A DNA stretch of 11,124 bases from Bacteroidales bacterium (GCA_017428285.1 JAFRRE010000045.1:1-11124), one strand, 5' to 3'; counted from the stretch's first letter, positions 1 through 8,001 are shown. Numbers and translations are program-made. Notes: a model not told the origin generated them from the letters alone.

Positions 1-574
1 AGGCCACGCAGGTGTCGCTGTTGAGGCCGAGTTCCTTGTAGTTGTCGACCTTAGCCTTCGAGGCGGTGTAGACAGTGAAGTTCGGCTTGAAGTCAGCCAA
101 TTCCTCAGCCGTGGGCTTGATGAACATGTTCAGCACGAAATGGGCTTGCCATGCCACTTCCATGATGAAGCGAACGGCCATGCGGGTGTCCTTGTTGGCG
201 CCGCAGAAGGCGTCGACGACATAGAGGTTCTTGCCGCTGAGTTGTTTCTTGGCGAGGTCTTTCACCTGTGCCCACACCTCTTCGCTCATCGGGTGGTTGT
301 CGTTCTTGTAACCCTCAGTGGTCCACCACACGGTGTCCTTCGACTTGGCATCCATGACGATGTATTTGTCCTTAGGCGAACGGCCGGTGTAGATGCCTGT
401 CATCACGTTGACGGTGTCGAGTTCGGTCAAAACGCCTTTGTCATAGCCCGTCAGGGCGGGGTTCATCTCGTCCTTGAAGAGCTGCTCGTAGCTCGGGTTA
501 TAGTAAACATTCTTTGTGCCGGTGATGCCATATTCGGCCAACGCGGCTTTAATCTCTTCGATGTTTTTTGCCAT
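1..574 (-). CDS. pckA: ATP-dependent phosphoenolpyruvate carboxykinase, N-terminal part (cut by window edge)
   Basis: The reverse strand reads from an ATG at 574-572 to the window edge: 191 codons of a protein usually about 530-540 residues long. The family interconverts oxaloacetate plus ATP with PEP, CO2 and ADP in the cytoplasm. In anaerobic Bacteroidales it often runs toward CO2 fixation (family knowledge). The segment [13 protein letters not shown] (residues 61-73) is the substrate-binding signature, and its Arg falls at residue 65, the same number as in the E. coli enzyme. [16 protein letters not shown] (about 121-136) and the [11 protein letters not shown] stretch that follows also match the family's N-terminal domain. 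The P-loop and metal-binding residues lie outside the window. A Bacteroidota-type promoter sits about 30 bases upstream of the ATG, so the gene probably has its own transcript, divergent from the adhesin gene. The identification is firm; only the remainder of the gene is unseen. Confidence 0.96.
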   Translation of the reverse strand, partial: MAKNIEEIKAALAEYGITGTKNVYYNPSYEQLFKDEMNPALTGYDKGVLTELDTVNVMTGIYTGRSPKDKYIVMDAKSKDTVWWTTEGYKNDNHPMSEEVWAQVKDLAKKQLSGKNLYVVDAFCGANKDTRMAVRFIMEVAWQAHFVLNMFIKPTAEELADFKPNFTVYTASKAKVDNYKELGLNSDTCVA

Positions 575-601
575 AATTGTTAGTTTAGTTGAAATGATGC
601 G

Positions 602-631
602 CAAAGGTAACGATTATTTCTTTTTGTCAAA
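602..631 (-). promoter_or_regulatory. Bacteroidota-type promoter of pckA
   Basis: On the minus strand TTTG (631-628) is followed after 18 bases by TACCTTTG (609-602), matching the Bacteroidota sigma consensus TTTG-N19-TAnnTTTG. The start codon at 574 lies about 27 bases beyond the -7 box, giving a short leader of about 20 bases. The region between the boxes is very AT-rich. Confidence 0.7.
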
Positions 632-667
632 AAGAAATAGCCTTTTTATTTGGTTTTGCTTCAAGAT

Positions 668-699
668 TTTGGATTGTCAGCGATAAAATCCTACCTTTG
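668..699 (+). promoter_or_regulatory. Bacteroidota-type promoter of the adhesin gene
   Basis: TTTG (668-671), then 20 bases, then TACCTTTG (692-699). This fits the phylum's -33/-7 consensus and points at the ATG at 737, with a leader of about 30 bases. It is back to back with the pckA promoter: the two -33 elements lie about 37 bases apart. Confidence 0.65.
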
Positions 700-736
700 C
701 AGCCCAATTTTAAATCCACTTTAATCACATTAATTT

Positions 737-3436
737 ATGCGAAAACACCTCCTGCCATTCCTGACAATGGCACTACTGATGACCGCTCCCTTTGGAGCGA
801 AAGCCCAACAGGGCATAGAAAATTATGTATCGGCCTCGGGCTATGTGCTTTATCGCGCACCAGGCGTTTATTCCCCCGATGGAGCTTACTATTGGGATTT
901 CGAGGAGGACTTTGAAGAAGGTCGCATTCTCGACTGGACCCTTATCGATGCCGATGGCGATGGCCACAACTGGCAACTGCCTTCAACTGGCGGCATGGGA
1001 TTTGGCGGCTTCGATGGTATGCTGGTGTCGTATTCTTACGACAACGCCACTACTTCGCCGCTCACGCCCAACAATTTCATGGTTTCACCCCGCTTGATTG
1101 TTCCTGAAAGCGGCGAGATACTTTTTCATGCCAGTGCTATGGATGAGGCTTATCCCGCCGAGCATTTTGGCGTGGCCATATCGACGACGGTCAACGACAA
1201 CCCATCGGCTTTCACTACCCTTCAGGAATGGAATCTGACCGCGAAAGACAAAGGAACCCGTCAAGGCAATTGGCATGTGTACTCCGTTGACCTTTCTGCT
1301 TACGCAGGTCAGGAGGTTTATCTCGCCATCCGTCATTTCAACTGTTCCGACAAGTTCGCCATTTGCATTGACAATGTTTTCATCGGAAACGTCAACGCCG
1401 GTTTCTTAATCGGTAGCGATATTGTTCTTGATGGTCAGACAGTGGCCGAGAATCATTTTGGCACTAGTTATTTGCTGAATACCAACGGTTTTGCGGACGG
1501 CTCGAATCACACGACCACCATTCGTGCTAATTATGAGAATGGTGCAATGATTGAGAACGAATACGCTTGGACTTACCGCACGCCCGACCACTTCCAAGGC
1601 TCACCTACAGGCCTTCATGCCGAAAGCGATGGCAACCAAGTGCAACTCTCTTGGACATTGCCTGAGATGAATGTGCCTTTCCCTGTGGAGGAACTCTATT
1701 ACGACTTTGCCGACAGCACCTTGATGGACCTTACCCTCATCGATGCCAATAACGATGGACAGAACTTCCGTGTGTATCCATACGGAGGCTATAATGGAGG
1801 TATAGGTCTGCGCTCATGGTCATGGATGGCGGGAATGGATGAACTCAACCCCGACAATTTCATCGTCACTCCGCGATTGACTCCAACTGCCAATGGTCGC
1901 ATCACCTTCATGGCTTGCGATGCCGACATGCCTGGCATTGCCCCCGACCCTGAGCATTTTGGGGTGGCTGTTTCCACTTCGGGCAACACCAATCCTTCAG
2001 ATTTCACCATGATTCAGGAGTGGAACAGCACGGGTACCTACACTGAGTATTCCGCCGACCTTTCAGCTTATGCCGGACAGCAAATCTATGTCGCCATTCG
2101 CCATTTCAACACAACTGGCGAGACCTATTTCCTCTGCGTTGACGACATCAAAGTGACTGGCGTTGAGGCTGAGGTGACACGTCCTGCCATAGGTGCATTG
2201 GTTTATGCTGATAATGAGTTGATTGCCACGCTCAATCATGGTGAGACTTCTTTCACCCATGAGGTGAACCGTTACACCTCTAATTATTGCATCCGTATCA
2301 TCCAAGAGGGTAGTCGCGAGACAGGTGACTATTATGCCCTTGCTGCTCCTCAATGTGCTGAAGCTGAGTTGGACTGTGTCGCTCCCAAAAATCTCAAGGC
2401 CGAGAATATGGGCGACAAAGTGAGAATTTCGTGGGAACGCGAGATTCACACTGGTTTTGAAGAAGACCCACAAGGCTGGACTTTCCTCGATGCCGATAGC
2501 GACGGACAGATCTTTGGCATTTATAATGGTGGCGGTATGAACTCGGATGGTTCGGTGAACACGACCAACACCAACGCCTCGCTAAGTTCATTTTCCTATA
2601 TGAATGGTTTGGGATCGCTTCAGCCCGACAACTACGCCTTCATGCCTCGAATCAAGGTGATGGAGAATGCGTCAATGACCTTCTATGCTGCAGGCTATGA
2701 TCCTTCGTATCCGACGGAACATTTTGGAGTGGCTGTAGCTTCAGGTGACGGAATGAACATCGCTACTATTGCAGAATGGGATTCCGGTTATCCGTATCAC
2801 GCCTATTCAGTCGACCTCTCGGCATACGAAGGTCAGGAGATTTACCTCGGTTTCCGCCATTTCACCCATGTGTCGAACTATTCTTTGGTGATTGACAACA
2901 TTACAGTCACAAATGTGGTTTGGGCGGGAACGATAAGCTCGACATACGGTTACTATGTCTATCGTTCCACCAATGGCCAAAACTATGATTTGATTGGCAT
3001 TGCCACCGGTACGGACATGCATTTTGATGACCATGATTCCAGCGCCGAGACCTATTATTACCAGGTGACGGCCATCAACACGATTGTCGGTGGAGAATGT
3101 GAATCGGCTCCGGCAATGTCGGCTGACGGCATCCATGATTTCGTTACGGTACATACCGATGGTGTGGAAGAGAACGGCCCTTCGACTCCTTCGACAGGCT
3201 CAGGAACTGGAGGGACCTTAACGGTTTATCCGAATCCTACCCATGGCATCCTCTTTGTAGAGACGCGATTTATCGCGTCTCAAACCAACGCATATAGCAT
3301 CACCAACACCATGGGTCAAACCTTGATGACAGGTCAAATCACAGGAGAAACCCAACAAATTGATGTGACAAACCTTCCTCAAGGCATGTATTTTATTGCA
3401 ATTGATGGTATTACGCAGAAATTTGTGGTGAAATAA
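737..3436 (+). CDS. T9SS-secreted protein with three cleaved-adhesin (MAM-like) domains
   Basis: An 899-residue exported protein, probably surface-bound or released through the type IX secretion system. Residues 1-23 form a signal peptide ending AKA before QQ. Three repeats of about 155-165 residues lie near 54-218, 321-475 and 573-728. Each begins with a D-A-D/N-x-DG motif (DADGDG, DANNDG, DADSDG), which fits calcium binding. Each then has a P-x-N-(F/Y)-x-x-x-PR(L/I) element, an EHFGVA(I/V) strand, and SADLSAYAGQ or a close variant, ending in an (I/V)D(N/D)I-like strand. This is the cleaved-adhesin domain of gingipain and HagA haemagglutinin regions. Fn3-like linkers (for example LHAESDGNQVQLSW and LKAENMGDKVRISW) precede repeats 2 and 3, and another follows near 739-790. 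Residues about 828-899 are a type A sorting domain: VYPNPTHG, then LPQGMYFIAI, then KFVVK at the end. No protease domain is present, so this is a stand-alone adhesin; its ligand is unknown. A palindrome encodes part of the sorting domain. Confidence 0.9.
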   Translation: MRKHLLPFLTMALLMTAPFGAKAQQGIENYVSASGYVLYRAPGVYSPDGAYYWDFEEDFEEGRILDWTLIDADGDGHNWQLPSTGGMGFGGFDGMLVSYSYDNATTSPLTPNNFMVSPRLIVPESGEILFHASAMDEAYPAEHFGVAISTTVNDNPSAFTTLQEWNLTAKDKGTRQGNWHVYSVDLSAYAGQEVYLAIRHFNCSDKFAICIDNVFIGNVNAGFLIGSDIVLDGQTVAENHFGTSYLLNTNGFADGSNHTTTIRANYENGAMIENEYAWTYRTPDHFQGSPTGLHAESDGNQVQLSWTLPEMNVPFPVEELYYDFADSTLMDLTLIDANNDGQNFRVYPYGGYNGGIGLRSWSWMAGMDELNPDNFIVTPRLTPTANGRITFMACDADMPGIAPDPEHFGVAVSTSGNTNPSDFTMIQEWNSTGTYTEYSADLSAYAGQQIYVAIRHFNTTGETYFLCVDDIKVTGVEAEVTRPAIGALVYADNELIATLNHGETSFTHEVNRYTSNYCIRIIQEGSRETGDYYALAAPQCAEAELDCVAPKNLKAENMGDKVRISWEREIHTGFEEDPQGWTFLDADSDGQIFGIYNGGGMNSDGSVNTTNTNASLSSFSYMNGLGSLQPDNYAFMPRIKVMENASMTFYAAGYDPSYPTEHFGVAVASGDGMNIATIAEWDSGYPYHAYSVDLSAYEGQEIYLGFRHFTHVSNYSLVIDNITVTNVVWAGTISSTYGYYVYRSTNGQNYDLIGIATGTDMHFDDHDSSAETYYYQVTAINTIVGGECESAPAMSADGIHDFVTVHTDGVEENGPSTPSTGSGTGGTLTVYPNPTHGILFVETRFIASQTNAYSITNTMGQTLMTGQITGETQQIDVTNLPQGMYFIAIDGITQKFVVK
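3260..3281. repeat. Palindrome inside the adhesin's T9SS sorting domain
   Basis: Arms GAGACGCGAT (3260-3269) and ATCGCGTCTC (3272-3281) are perfect inverted copies around a TT spacer. Outside them, TTT and AAA could pair further if the three bases GTA on the left bulge out. It is read in frame as ETRFIAS, codons 842-848. Similar GAGACGCG...CGCGTCTC palindromes occur, as I recall, as dispersed repeats in Bacteroidales genomes; that memory needs a genome-wide count. Confidence 0.75.
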
Positions 3437-3454
3437 ACACCAAAAAAACAGGTT

Positions 3455-3525
3455 TGTAGGGCTGCCGTATCACGGCAGCCGCATTGCAAATACAAATGCG
3501 GCTGCCACGATGTGACAGCCCTACA
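3455..3525. repeat. Compound inverted repeat between convergent genes, possible bidirectional terminator
   Basis: The outer arms TGTAGGGCTG (3455-3464) and CAGCCCTACA (3516-3525) are perfect inverted copies. The inner arms GGCAGCCGCATT (3474-3485) and AATGCGGCTGCC (3495-3506) form a 12-base-pair stem with a 9-base loop. An alternative local hairpin, GGCTGCCGT (3460-3468) with ACGGCAGCC (3472-3480), competes with both. The element starts 18 bases after the adhesin stop codon and ends 6 bases before the msrA stop. It could therefore end transcription from both sides, but no long T-run flanks it. Its design looks like a REP or MITE-like dispersed repeat rather than an ordinary terminator. Confidence 0.75.
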
Positions 3526-3531
3526 TATTAT

Positions 3532-4011
3532 TCAGAAAATCTTATGCCAGACATGGCACTCAGGCGTTTCACCCCGCTCATCCAGATAGTCTTGATGATA
3601 GTCCTCGGCAGGGTAGAAGACCATGGCTTGTCGGATTTGCGTGGCAGGATGATAGCCCATCTGCATCAATTCACCAAAGACTTTAATGGCGATGTCGCGC
3701 TCCGTGGTGTCGTTGAACCAAATGGCGGAAAGGTATTGCGTTCCAATGTCGATGCCTTGGCCGTCAACTTGCTCAAAGTTATGGATTTCAAAGAAATAGC
3801 GCACCAAGGCTTCGTAGGAAACTATTTCAGGATCGTATTCCACTTCGATGGTCTCCAAATGCCCCGTCGTGCCAGTCTTGACTTGTTTGTAACTCGGGCT
3901 TTCCATGTCGCCACCTATGAAGCCGACCACGGTCTTCGTCACGCCCTTGAGACGCTTGAAGTAATACTCCACGCCCCAAAAGCATCCTGCTGAGAAATAT
4001 GCTTTTTTCAT
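3532..4011 (-). CDS. msrA: Peptide methionine sulfoxide reductase MsrA
   Basis: A 159-residue enzyme that reduces the S-form of methionine sulfoxide in proteins, using thioredoxin or similar donors. The catalytic motif GCFWG puts the nucleophilic Cys at residue 10. GTTGHLETIEVEYDP and DIGTQYLSAIWF are the other family signatures, and EDYHQDYL lies near the C terminus. The only other cysteine is Cys152, in PECHVWHKIF, the candidate resolving residue. There is no signal peptide, so it should act in the cytoplasm, and no fused MsrB domain. Its ATG overlaps the stop of the upstream lipoprotein gene as ATGA (4011-4008), which suggests translational coupling. It is the last gene of the four-gene operon and ends next to the compound inverted repeat. 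FIGG replaces the more common YAGG or YIGG after the catalytic region, a minor variation. Confidence 0.95.
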   Translation of the reverse strand: MKKAYFSAGCFWGVEYYFKRLKGVTKTVVGFIGGDMESPSYKQVKTGTTGHLETIEVEYDPEIVSYEALVRYFFEIHNFEQVDGQGIDIGTQYLSAIWFNDTTERDIAIKVFGELMQMGYHPATQIRQAMVFYPAEDYHQDYLDERGETPECHVWHKIF

Positions 4012-4646
4012 TTTTGTTTTTCCTTTTTCATTAGAGAGATTCCTTGGCGGATACTTTCCTCACGCTGTTCCTGATTCATAGCAAAGCCAATGTGGACTTG
4101 TCTTACAATTTGGTCTTTGTCAATGTAAAATTTAGATGGACTGCCAGTGAGGTTCATCCGTAAGGCATCCTGTTGATCGATGATGAATATATTGTTGTAA
4201 ATATCTTTAAGACTCTTGGCATAATCAAGCGCTTCTCCAGGTGCTGAAATCTCAGCGTCTTCAATGAGGCACATTATGTCAATGTCGGCAAGCTCATCCT
4301 TCATGTTACTAATGGTCATAGGCAACTCTTTTTCAACCTCTTCCGCCCCAAATCCACAATGCGTGTCGGTGAAAACGAGGATGGTTTCCCTATTAAGCCA
4401 TTTTTTAAGCTTTATTGTGTTCCCGTCAAGATCTTTTACTTGGATATCTGGGATTTCCTTCCCCATTGTATTGTTGTACCAATCCATATAAATCTTTTGG
4501 CTGAGCTCTTGGCCTTCCTTTTCAGTTAGACTGGTGATACCCGCGTAATGCTTTTCGTAATCCACAGGGATGATGTAATTGTCAGTCCTATTGCATGATG
4601 CGAAGGCAATAAGAATAATGGAAAATACGAATGCAAGTCTTTTCAT
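4008..4646 (-). CDS. Thioredoxin-fold (TlpA/AhpC-like) lipoprotein with degenerate CGFG active site
   Basis: A 212-residue predicted lipoprotein. MKRLAFVFSIILIAFASC is a type II signal with the lipid-carrying cysteine at residue 18. The mature part has a thioredoxin-like layout: a DLDGNTIKL strand pair (72-80), ILVFTDTHCGFG at the usual active-site place (Cys97), a long helix with EEVEKELP, a second half with IFIIDQQDALRMNL, and GSPSKFYID, where Pro170 is the expected cis-proline. Known TlpA and ResA proteins have CxxC; here the second cysteine is Gly100, so ordinary disulfide exchange at one site is not possible. Cys126 is the only other mature cysteine. It lies 4 bases after the protease gene and overlaps msrA by 4 bases. 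By eye its DNA is more AT-rich than its neighbours. Its function is not known; a thiol-dependent or purely binding role in the periplasm is an inference. It has no acidic lipoprotein export signal after Cys18, so it may face the periplasm. Confidence 0.8.
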   Translation of the reverse strand: MKRLAFVFSIILIAFASCNRTDNYIIPVDYEKHYAGITSLTEKEGQELSQKIYMDWYNNTMGKEIPDIQVKDLDGNTIKLKKWLNRETILVFTDTHCGFGAEEVEKELPMTISNMKDELADIDIMCLIEDAEISAPGEALDYAKSLKDIYNNIFIIDQQDALRMNLTGSPSKFYIDKDQIVRQVHIGFAMNQEQREESIRQGISLMKKEKQK

Positions 4647-4650
4647 GGTT

Positions 4651-7296
4651 TTACTCCTTGATTACCTTGGTAACGGTCTTTACTCCGTTTTTATTTCTGG
4701 CAATCAAGAAATAAACGCCTTTTTCTAATCCTTCGAGGCTGAGGATTTCAGCTTTTCTTGCTTCCAATACCAACTGCCCTAAAAGATTGCGGATTTCTAG
4801 TTTGTCAATGTCTTGCGCTTCGATGTGCAGCAGGCCTTTTGTGGGATTCGGCCATACCTGTATGGCATTTTCAGAAGTTTCAGTTACACCCTCCAAAACC
4901 ATCAAAGTGAGGCCGATGACACTGTCGCAGTCAGGGCCTTCGAGCGCATGGGTGTAGTAGCCGGGCTCGGTCAAGGGACGGCTGAAGAACCAATACGGAG
5001 TATCGCTTTCATATAAAGCGTCCTCCATCTGGGTGAGCAAAGCACAACTCTCATAAGCTCCAATCTCCACACGGCCTTTTTGGATGCGTGGGTCGCCCGC
5101 AATGTCGGTGTTACCCAAACCTGTCGTGTAAGGCTTGCCTGCATTGAGGCAGATGCTGCGCGAATTCAGGCTCCAGTTCTCATTATGGTAATCGGCCCCT
5201 GCACCTTGGGCGGGATGGTTGAAACGGACAAACACACCAGGCTCATCACCGTTGTTGGCAGCTGGCAGGTCGATGATTTCGGTGCCTTCCACACCACCTT
5301 GTACGGCACAATATTCAAAGTCACTGATGCCATCCATCTGGCTCGGCTGACCATCAGCCTTGTTGCCCCAAAGGATGCAGTTGATGTATTTGTTGTGTCT
5401 TTCCTCATGATAGACACCTCCAATGCTCTCCGTGGCGAGGTTCATCACGAAATCACAATTGTAGGCTGTGAACTTGCCTCGGGCATACATGCCGCCTGCG
5501 TTTTTGGCTGAGTTGTTACTGATGACACAGTTTTTGAGTGTCGGCTCTGTGTTATTATAGAGGTATATTCCTCCACCTTTGGTTGTGGCAGTATTGTTGC
5601 TGATGCGGCAGTTGTTGTAATCAGCTCCAACACGGTCGCACACGCCACCTCCCATCGAGGCGCTATTGTCTGTGATACAGCAATTGTTCAGCGTGACATG
5701 CGCAGTTCCTCCCGTTGAGTTGATGTAAATGCCACCACCGTACATAGTGGCGGTGTTGTTGATGATGGTGCAGTTGTTCAGCGTGACATAGTTGTTCAGG
5801 TAGGCTCCTGCGCCGCTGCCAATGGCACCGTTTTGGATGGTGAAACCGTCCCAAACAGGCATGGTAGCCGAAGTGAAGGCTTGGTCTTGCAGTAACACTC
5901 GCCGCGCTCCCTGTCCATCGAGGATGGTAGGAAACTTGTTGAAGTCACGAAGCGAGAGGTCAAAGTCGGGGCCTTCGGTGCCTTCAAATCCACCATAGAT
6001 ACGATTGTTGGGCGATATACTGAATGCACCTTCCATGTCGGTGGTGTCGCCAAAATAGATACCCGACTTCACCCAGACCTTGGTGCCGCCGCCACTTGAG
6101 AGGGCTGAGGCAAACTGCAACTTGTTGGTGGCGTTGCTCCACGAGGATCCGTCGCCAGTGCCATTTTCGCTGACATAGATGATGCCGTTGTCATCGGCTT
6201 GGATACTGACAGGATAGATGTTGGTCACCACGGCCTGACCTTGATTGAAACCGTTTACGTCGTAGGTCGAATAAAATGCGTCGCCGCTGCCGCTCCAGCC
6301 AAAATTGAAATGCATCAGGTCGTTGTTGTCATAGCCATCGCAGACAAAGGCGTGGCCACTGTCGCCGTTGGCGCCAGAGTAATATATGGGATGTGACTGG
6401 TCAAGGTCGGCTTTCAGCATGGCAATCCATGCCTCTTCTTGGTAATTGCTCTTTTGGCGGTATTTTGCGCCACAATATCCAAAGTAGGAGCGAAGTGCGG
6501 TCTCCACGTCGGCCGACTGCGCTCCACTGCCCGAAGCCGAATAGTTCATGTTGACGCTCACACCACAGTGGTACAGCAAGGTGGCTATGGCATCGTTGCT
6601 ATTCCAAATCTCGTTAGGCATATTATCCCAATGGTAAGTGGTAGCGGCAAAGTTGGCGCTTTGTTCACCGTATTGACTGTGTGTGTAGCTATGTGAGCCA
6701 AAGCCCGTCTCAGGATAGTCCCAATACTTCATTACCTGTCCCATGGCAGTAGCCACACAGCCCGCATAGCAGTGACCGCAAGGGCCACCCCACCACCAAC
6801 CACCATCTGTCTCTGGACAATACTCGTTGTAGTAGCAGTCCTGGTTCCAGCGCGTACTGACCAAAGGATCAACGGTTTGGGTGTTTCGCGTACCGAAGAT
6901 GCCATGAGATGCATCGTCCCATTGGCGTTGGATTTTCTCCTCAGGAGCGATGCTGTTGGCGACGGCAAAATCGATCATCTCGGAATAATGTGCTATCCAT
7001 GAGGCAAAATTCTCTGGTGCATCTTCCATGTCGGGAAAATTGCCTTGATTGGACCAGCCCAAAACAGGCGGAAGCACAGTATTGCCAGAAATGATGATAA
7101 AGCCTTGGTTACCGATGTTGTAAATATAGTTTCCGTCAGAAGATACCAAATCCAAACTTTGTCCCTTGAAGTCCTGATGAGCGTCGGCAAATGCTTGCGC
7201 TGTTTTGTAAGCCAATGCTTTATCGACAGTGGATTGCGCAAAAGTTTGGGAAAGCGAGGTAAAAACCAGTAGTAATACGAGAGATAGTCTTTTCAT
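4651..7296 (-). CDS. Secreted C10-family (streptopain-like) cysteine protease with beta-helix and T9SS tail
   Basis: An 881-residue exported protease. Residues 1-20 are a signal peptide (ending TFA before QS). Residues about 22-115 resemble the Spi/pro-domain that keeps C10 proteases inactive. The catalytic domain (about 140-365) has GCVATAMGQVMKYW with nucleophile Cys180, SGHAFVCDGYD with His315, and FNFGWSG with Trp334: the streptopain (SpeB) and PrtT layout, with all key residues intact. Residues about 372-745 are a right-handed beta-helix with repeated NNCxIxNNxAxxxGGGxY rungs. It closes with AGDPRIQKGRVEIGAYE, the choice-of-anchor Q type ending. A GxYxxxLxGxDCDSVIxLTL module follows (about 770-797), then a type A T9SS sorting domain (814-881; VWPNPTKGLL, EKGVYFLI). 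The beta-helix may bind glycan or a cell surface; that is inference. It is the second gene of the operon, 11 bases after the esterase and 4 before the lipoprotein. Many cysteines cluster around 154-180, which is unusual for this family. Confidence 0.9.
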   Translation of the reverse strand: MKRLSLVLLLVFTSLSQTFAQSTVDKALAYKTAQAFADAHQDFKGQSLDLVSSDGNYIYNIGNQGFIIISGNTVLPPVLGWSNQGNFPDMEDAPENFASWIAHYSEMIDFAVANSIAPEEKIQRQWDDASHGIFGTRNTQTVDPLVSTRWNQDCYYNEYCPETDGGWWWGGPCGHCYAGCVATAMGQVMKYWDYPETGFGSHSYTHSQYGEQSANFAATTYHWDNMPNEIWNSNDAIATLLYHCGVSVNMNYSASGSGAQSADVETALRSYFGYCGAKYRQKSNYQEEAWIAMLKADLDQSHPIYYSGANGDSGHAFVCDGYDNNDLMHFNFGWSGSGDAFYSTYDVNGFNQGQAVVTNIYPVSIQADDNGIIYVSENGTGDGSSWSNATNKLQFASALSSGGGTKVWVKSGIYFGDTTDMEGAFSISPNNRIYGGFEGTEGPDFDLSLRDFNKFPTILDGQGARRVLLQDQAFTSATMPVWDGFTIQNGAIGSGAGAYLNNYVTLNNCTIINNTATMYGGGIYINSTGGTAHVTLNNCCITDNSASMGGGVCDRVGADYNNCRISNNTATTKGGGIYLYNNTEPTLKNCVISNNSAKNAGGMYARGKFTAYNCDFVMNLATESIGGVYHEERHNKYINCILWGNKADGQPSQMDGISDFEYCAVQGGVEGTEIIDLPAANNGDEPGVFVRFNHPAQGAGADYHNENWSLNSRSICLNAGKPYTTGLGNTDIAGDPRIQKGRVEIGAYESCALLTQMEDALYESDTPYWFFSRPLTEPGYYTHALEGPDCDSVIGLTLMVLEGVTETSENAIQVWPNPTKGLLHIEAQDIDKLEIRNLLGQLVLEARKAEILSLEGLEKGVYFLIARNKNGVKTVTKVIKE

Positions 7297-7307
7297 AGTG
7301 ATATTTG

Positions 7308-7985
7308 TTATTGTTTTAATGCGTTTTGAATAGCCTCCATGACCATGTCTTCCATAGTGAAATAAGTGTCAGGATTAGGATGACAGCCGTCTCCGCTAAG
7401 CGTTTGGGGTAAGCCGAGATTTTCATCAGCGAGCGCTGAATGATAGTCGACATACATAAGACCATTCATTTCAGCGTAGGTTTTCAGAACATGGTTGATT
7501 TCCACGATGGTCTGTCCAGAGTTCTTGATTTCCTTGCGCCACGGAAACTCCGAGCAGGGTGGGATAGAGCTTATGATGGGGATGATGCCGTTGGCTATGG
7601 CTAAGTCGCACATGGCGACAATGTTCGCAACAACTCCATCTGGGTCAACCCAATAGTCGTTGTGCGCCACATCGTTGGTGCCCGCCATGATGACCACAGC
7701 CTTTGGCTGAAGGTCGATGACGTCGGCCGTGAACCGCACAAGCATCTGTGCAGTGGTCTGGCCACCGATTCCCCTTCCACAGAAGTTGTGGCTGCTGAAA
7801 AAATCGGGATGGAAATAGGCCCAATTATCGGTAATAGAGTTGCCCATAAAGACCACTTCTGGGTAGTTTCCACTGGCAATAATGCGTTCGTTATCGGCCT
7901 TATAGCGATTGAAGCCGAACCAGTCTTGGGAATAACCAAAAATCGACATGATAACAAAAATGATGAGTATGAAACGTTTCTTCAT
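7308..7985 (-). CDS. Exported SGNH/GDSL-family esterase
   Basis: A 225-residue hydrolase with all four SGNH blocks. [10 protein letters not shown] gives nucleophile Ser50, GRGIGGQTT gives the oxyanion Gly74, AGTND gives Asn104, and DGCHPN gives Asp199 and His202. Residues 1-19 ([19 protein letters not shown]) form a signal peptide, so it acts in the periplasm or is released; there is no T9SS tail. Family members deacylate carbohydrates, lipids or peptidoglycan, and the substrate cannot be read from sequence. The closest type is the platelet-activating-factor acetylhydrolase-like group with GNSIT in block I. It is the first gene of the operon, behind a Bacteroidota-type promoter that leaves a leader of only about 10-16 bases. 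Context with a secreted protease suggests a role in degrading host or dietary polymers (inference). Confidence 0.92.
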   Translation of the reverse strand: MKKRFILIIFVIMSIFGYSQDWFGFNRYKADNERIIASGNYPEVVFMGNSITDNWAYFHPDFFSSHNFCGRGIGGQTTAQMLVRFTADVIDLQPKAVVIMAGTNDVAHNDYWVDPDGVVANIVAMCDLAIANGIIPIISSIPPCSEFPWRKEIKNSGQTIVEINHVLKTYAEMNGLMYVDYHSALADENLGLPQTLSGDGCHPNPDTYFTMEDMVMEAIQNALKQ

Positions 7986-8001
7986 ATTTCAAATTTTGGC
8001 G

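Noticed and set aside
140..583. Open frame of 147 codons on the plus strand
   Set aside because: It is antisense to the well-supported pckA frame and has no recognisable features.
575..736. Possible small RNA or riboswitch in the pckA-adhesin intergenic region
   Set aside because: The 162 bases are accounted for by two divergent promoters and short leaders; I see no long conserved-looking structure.
3484..3993. Open frame of 169 codons on the plus strand
   Set aside because: It lies opposite msrA, starts inside the compound inverted repeat and matches no family I know.
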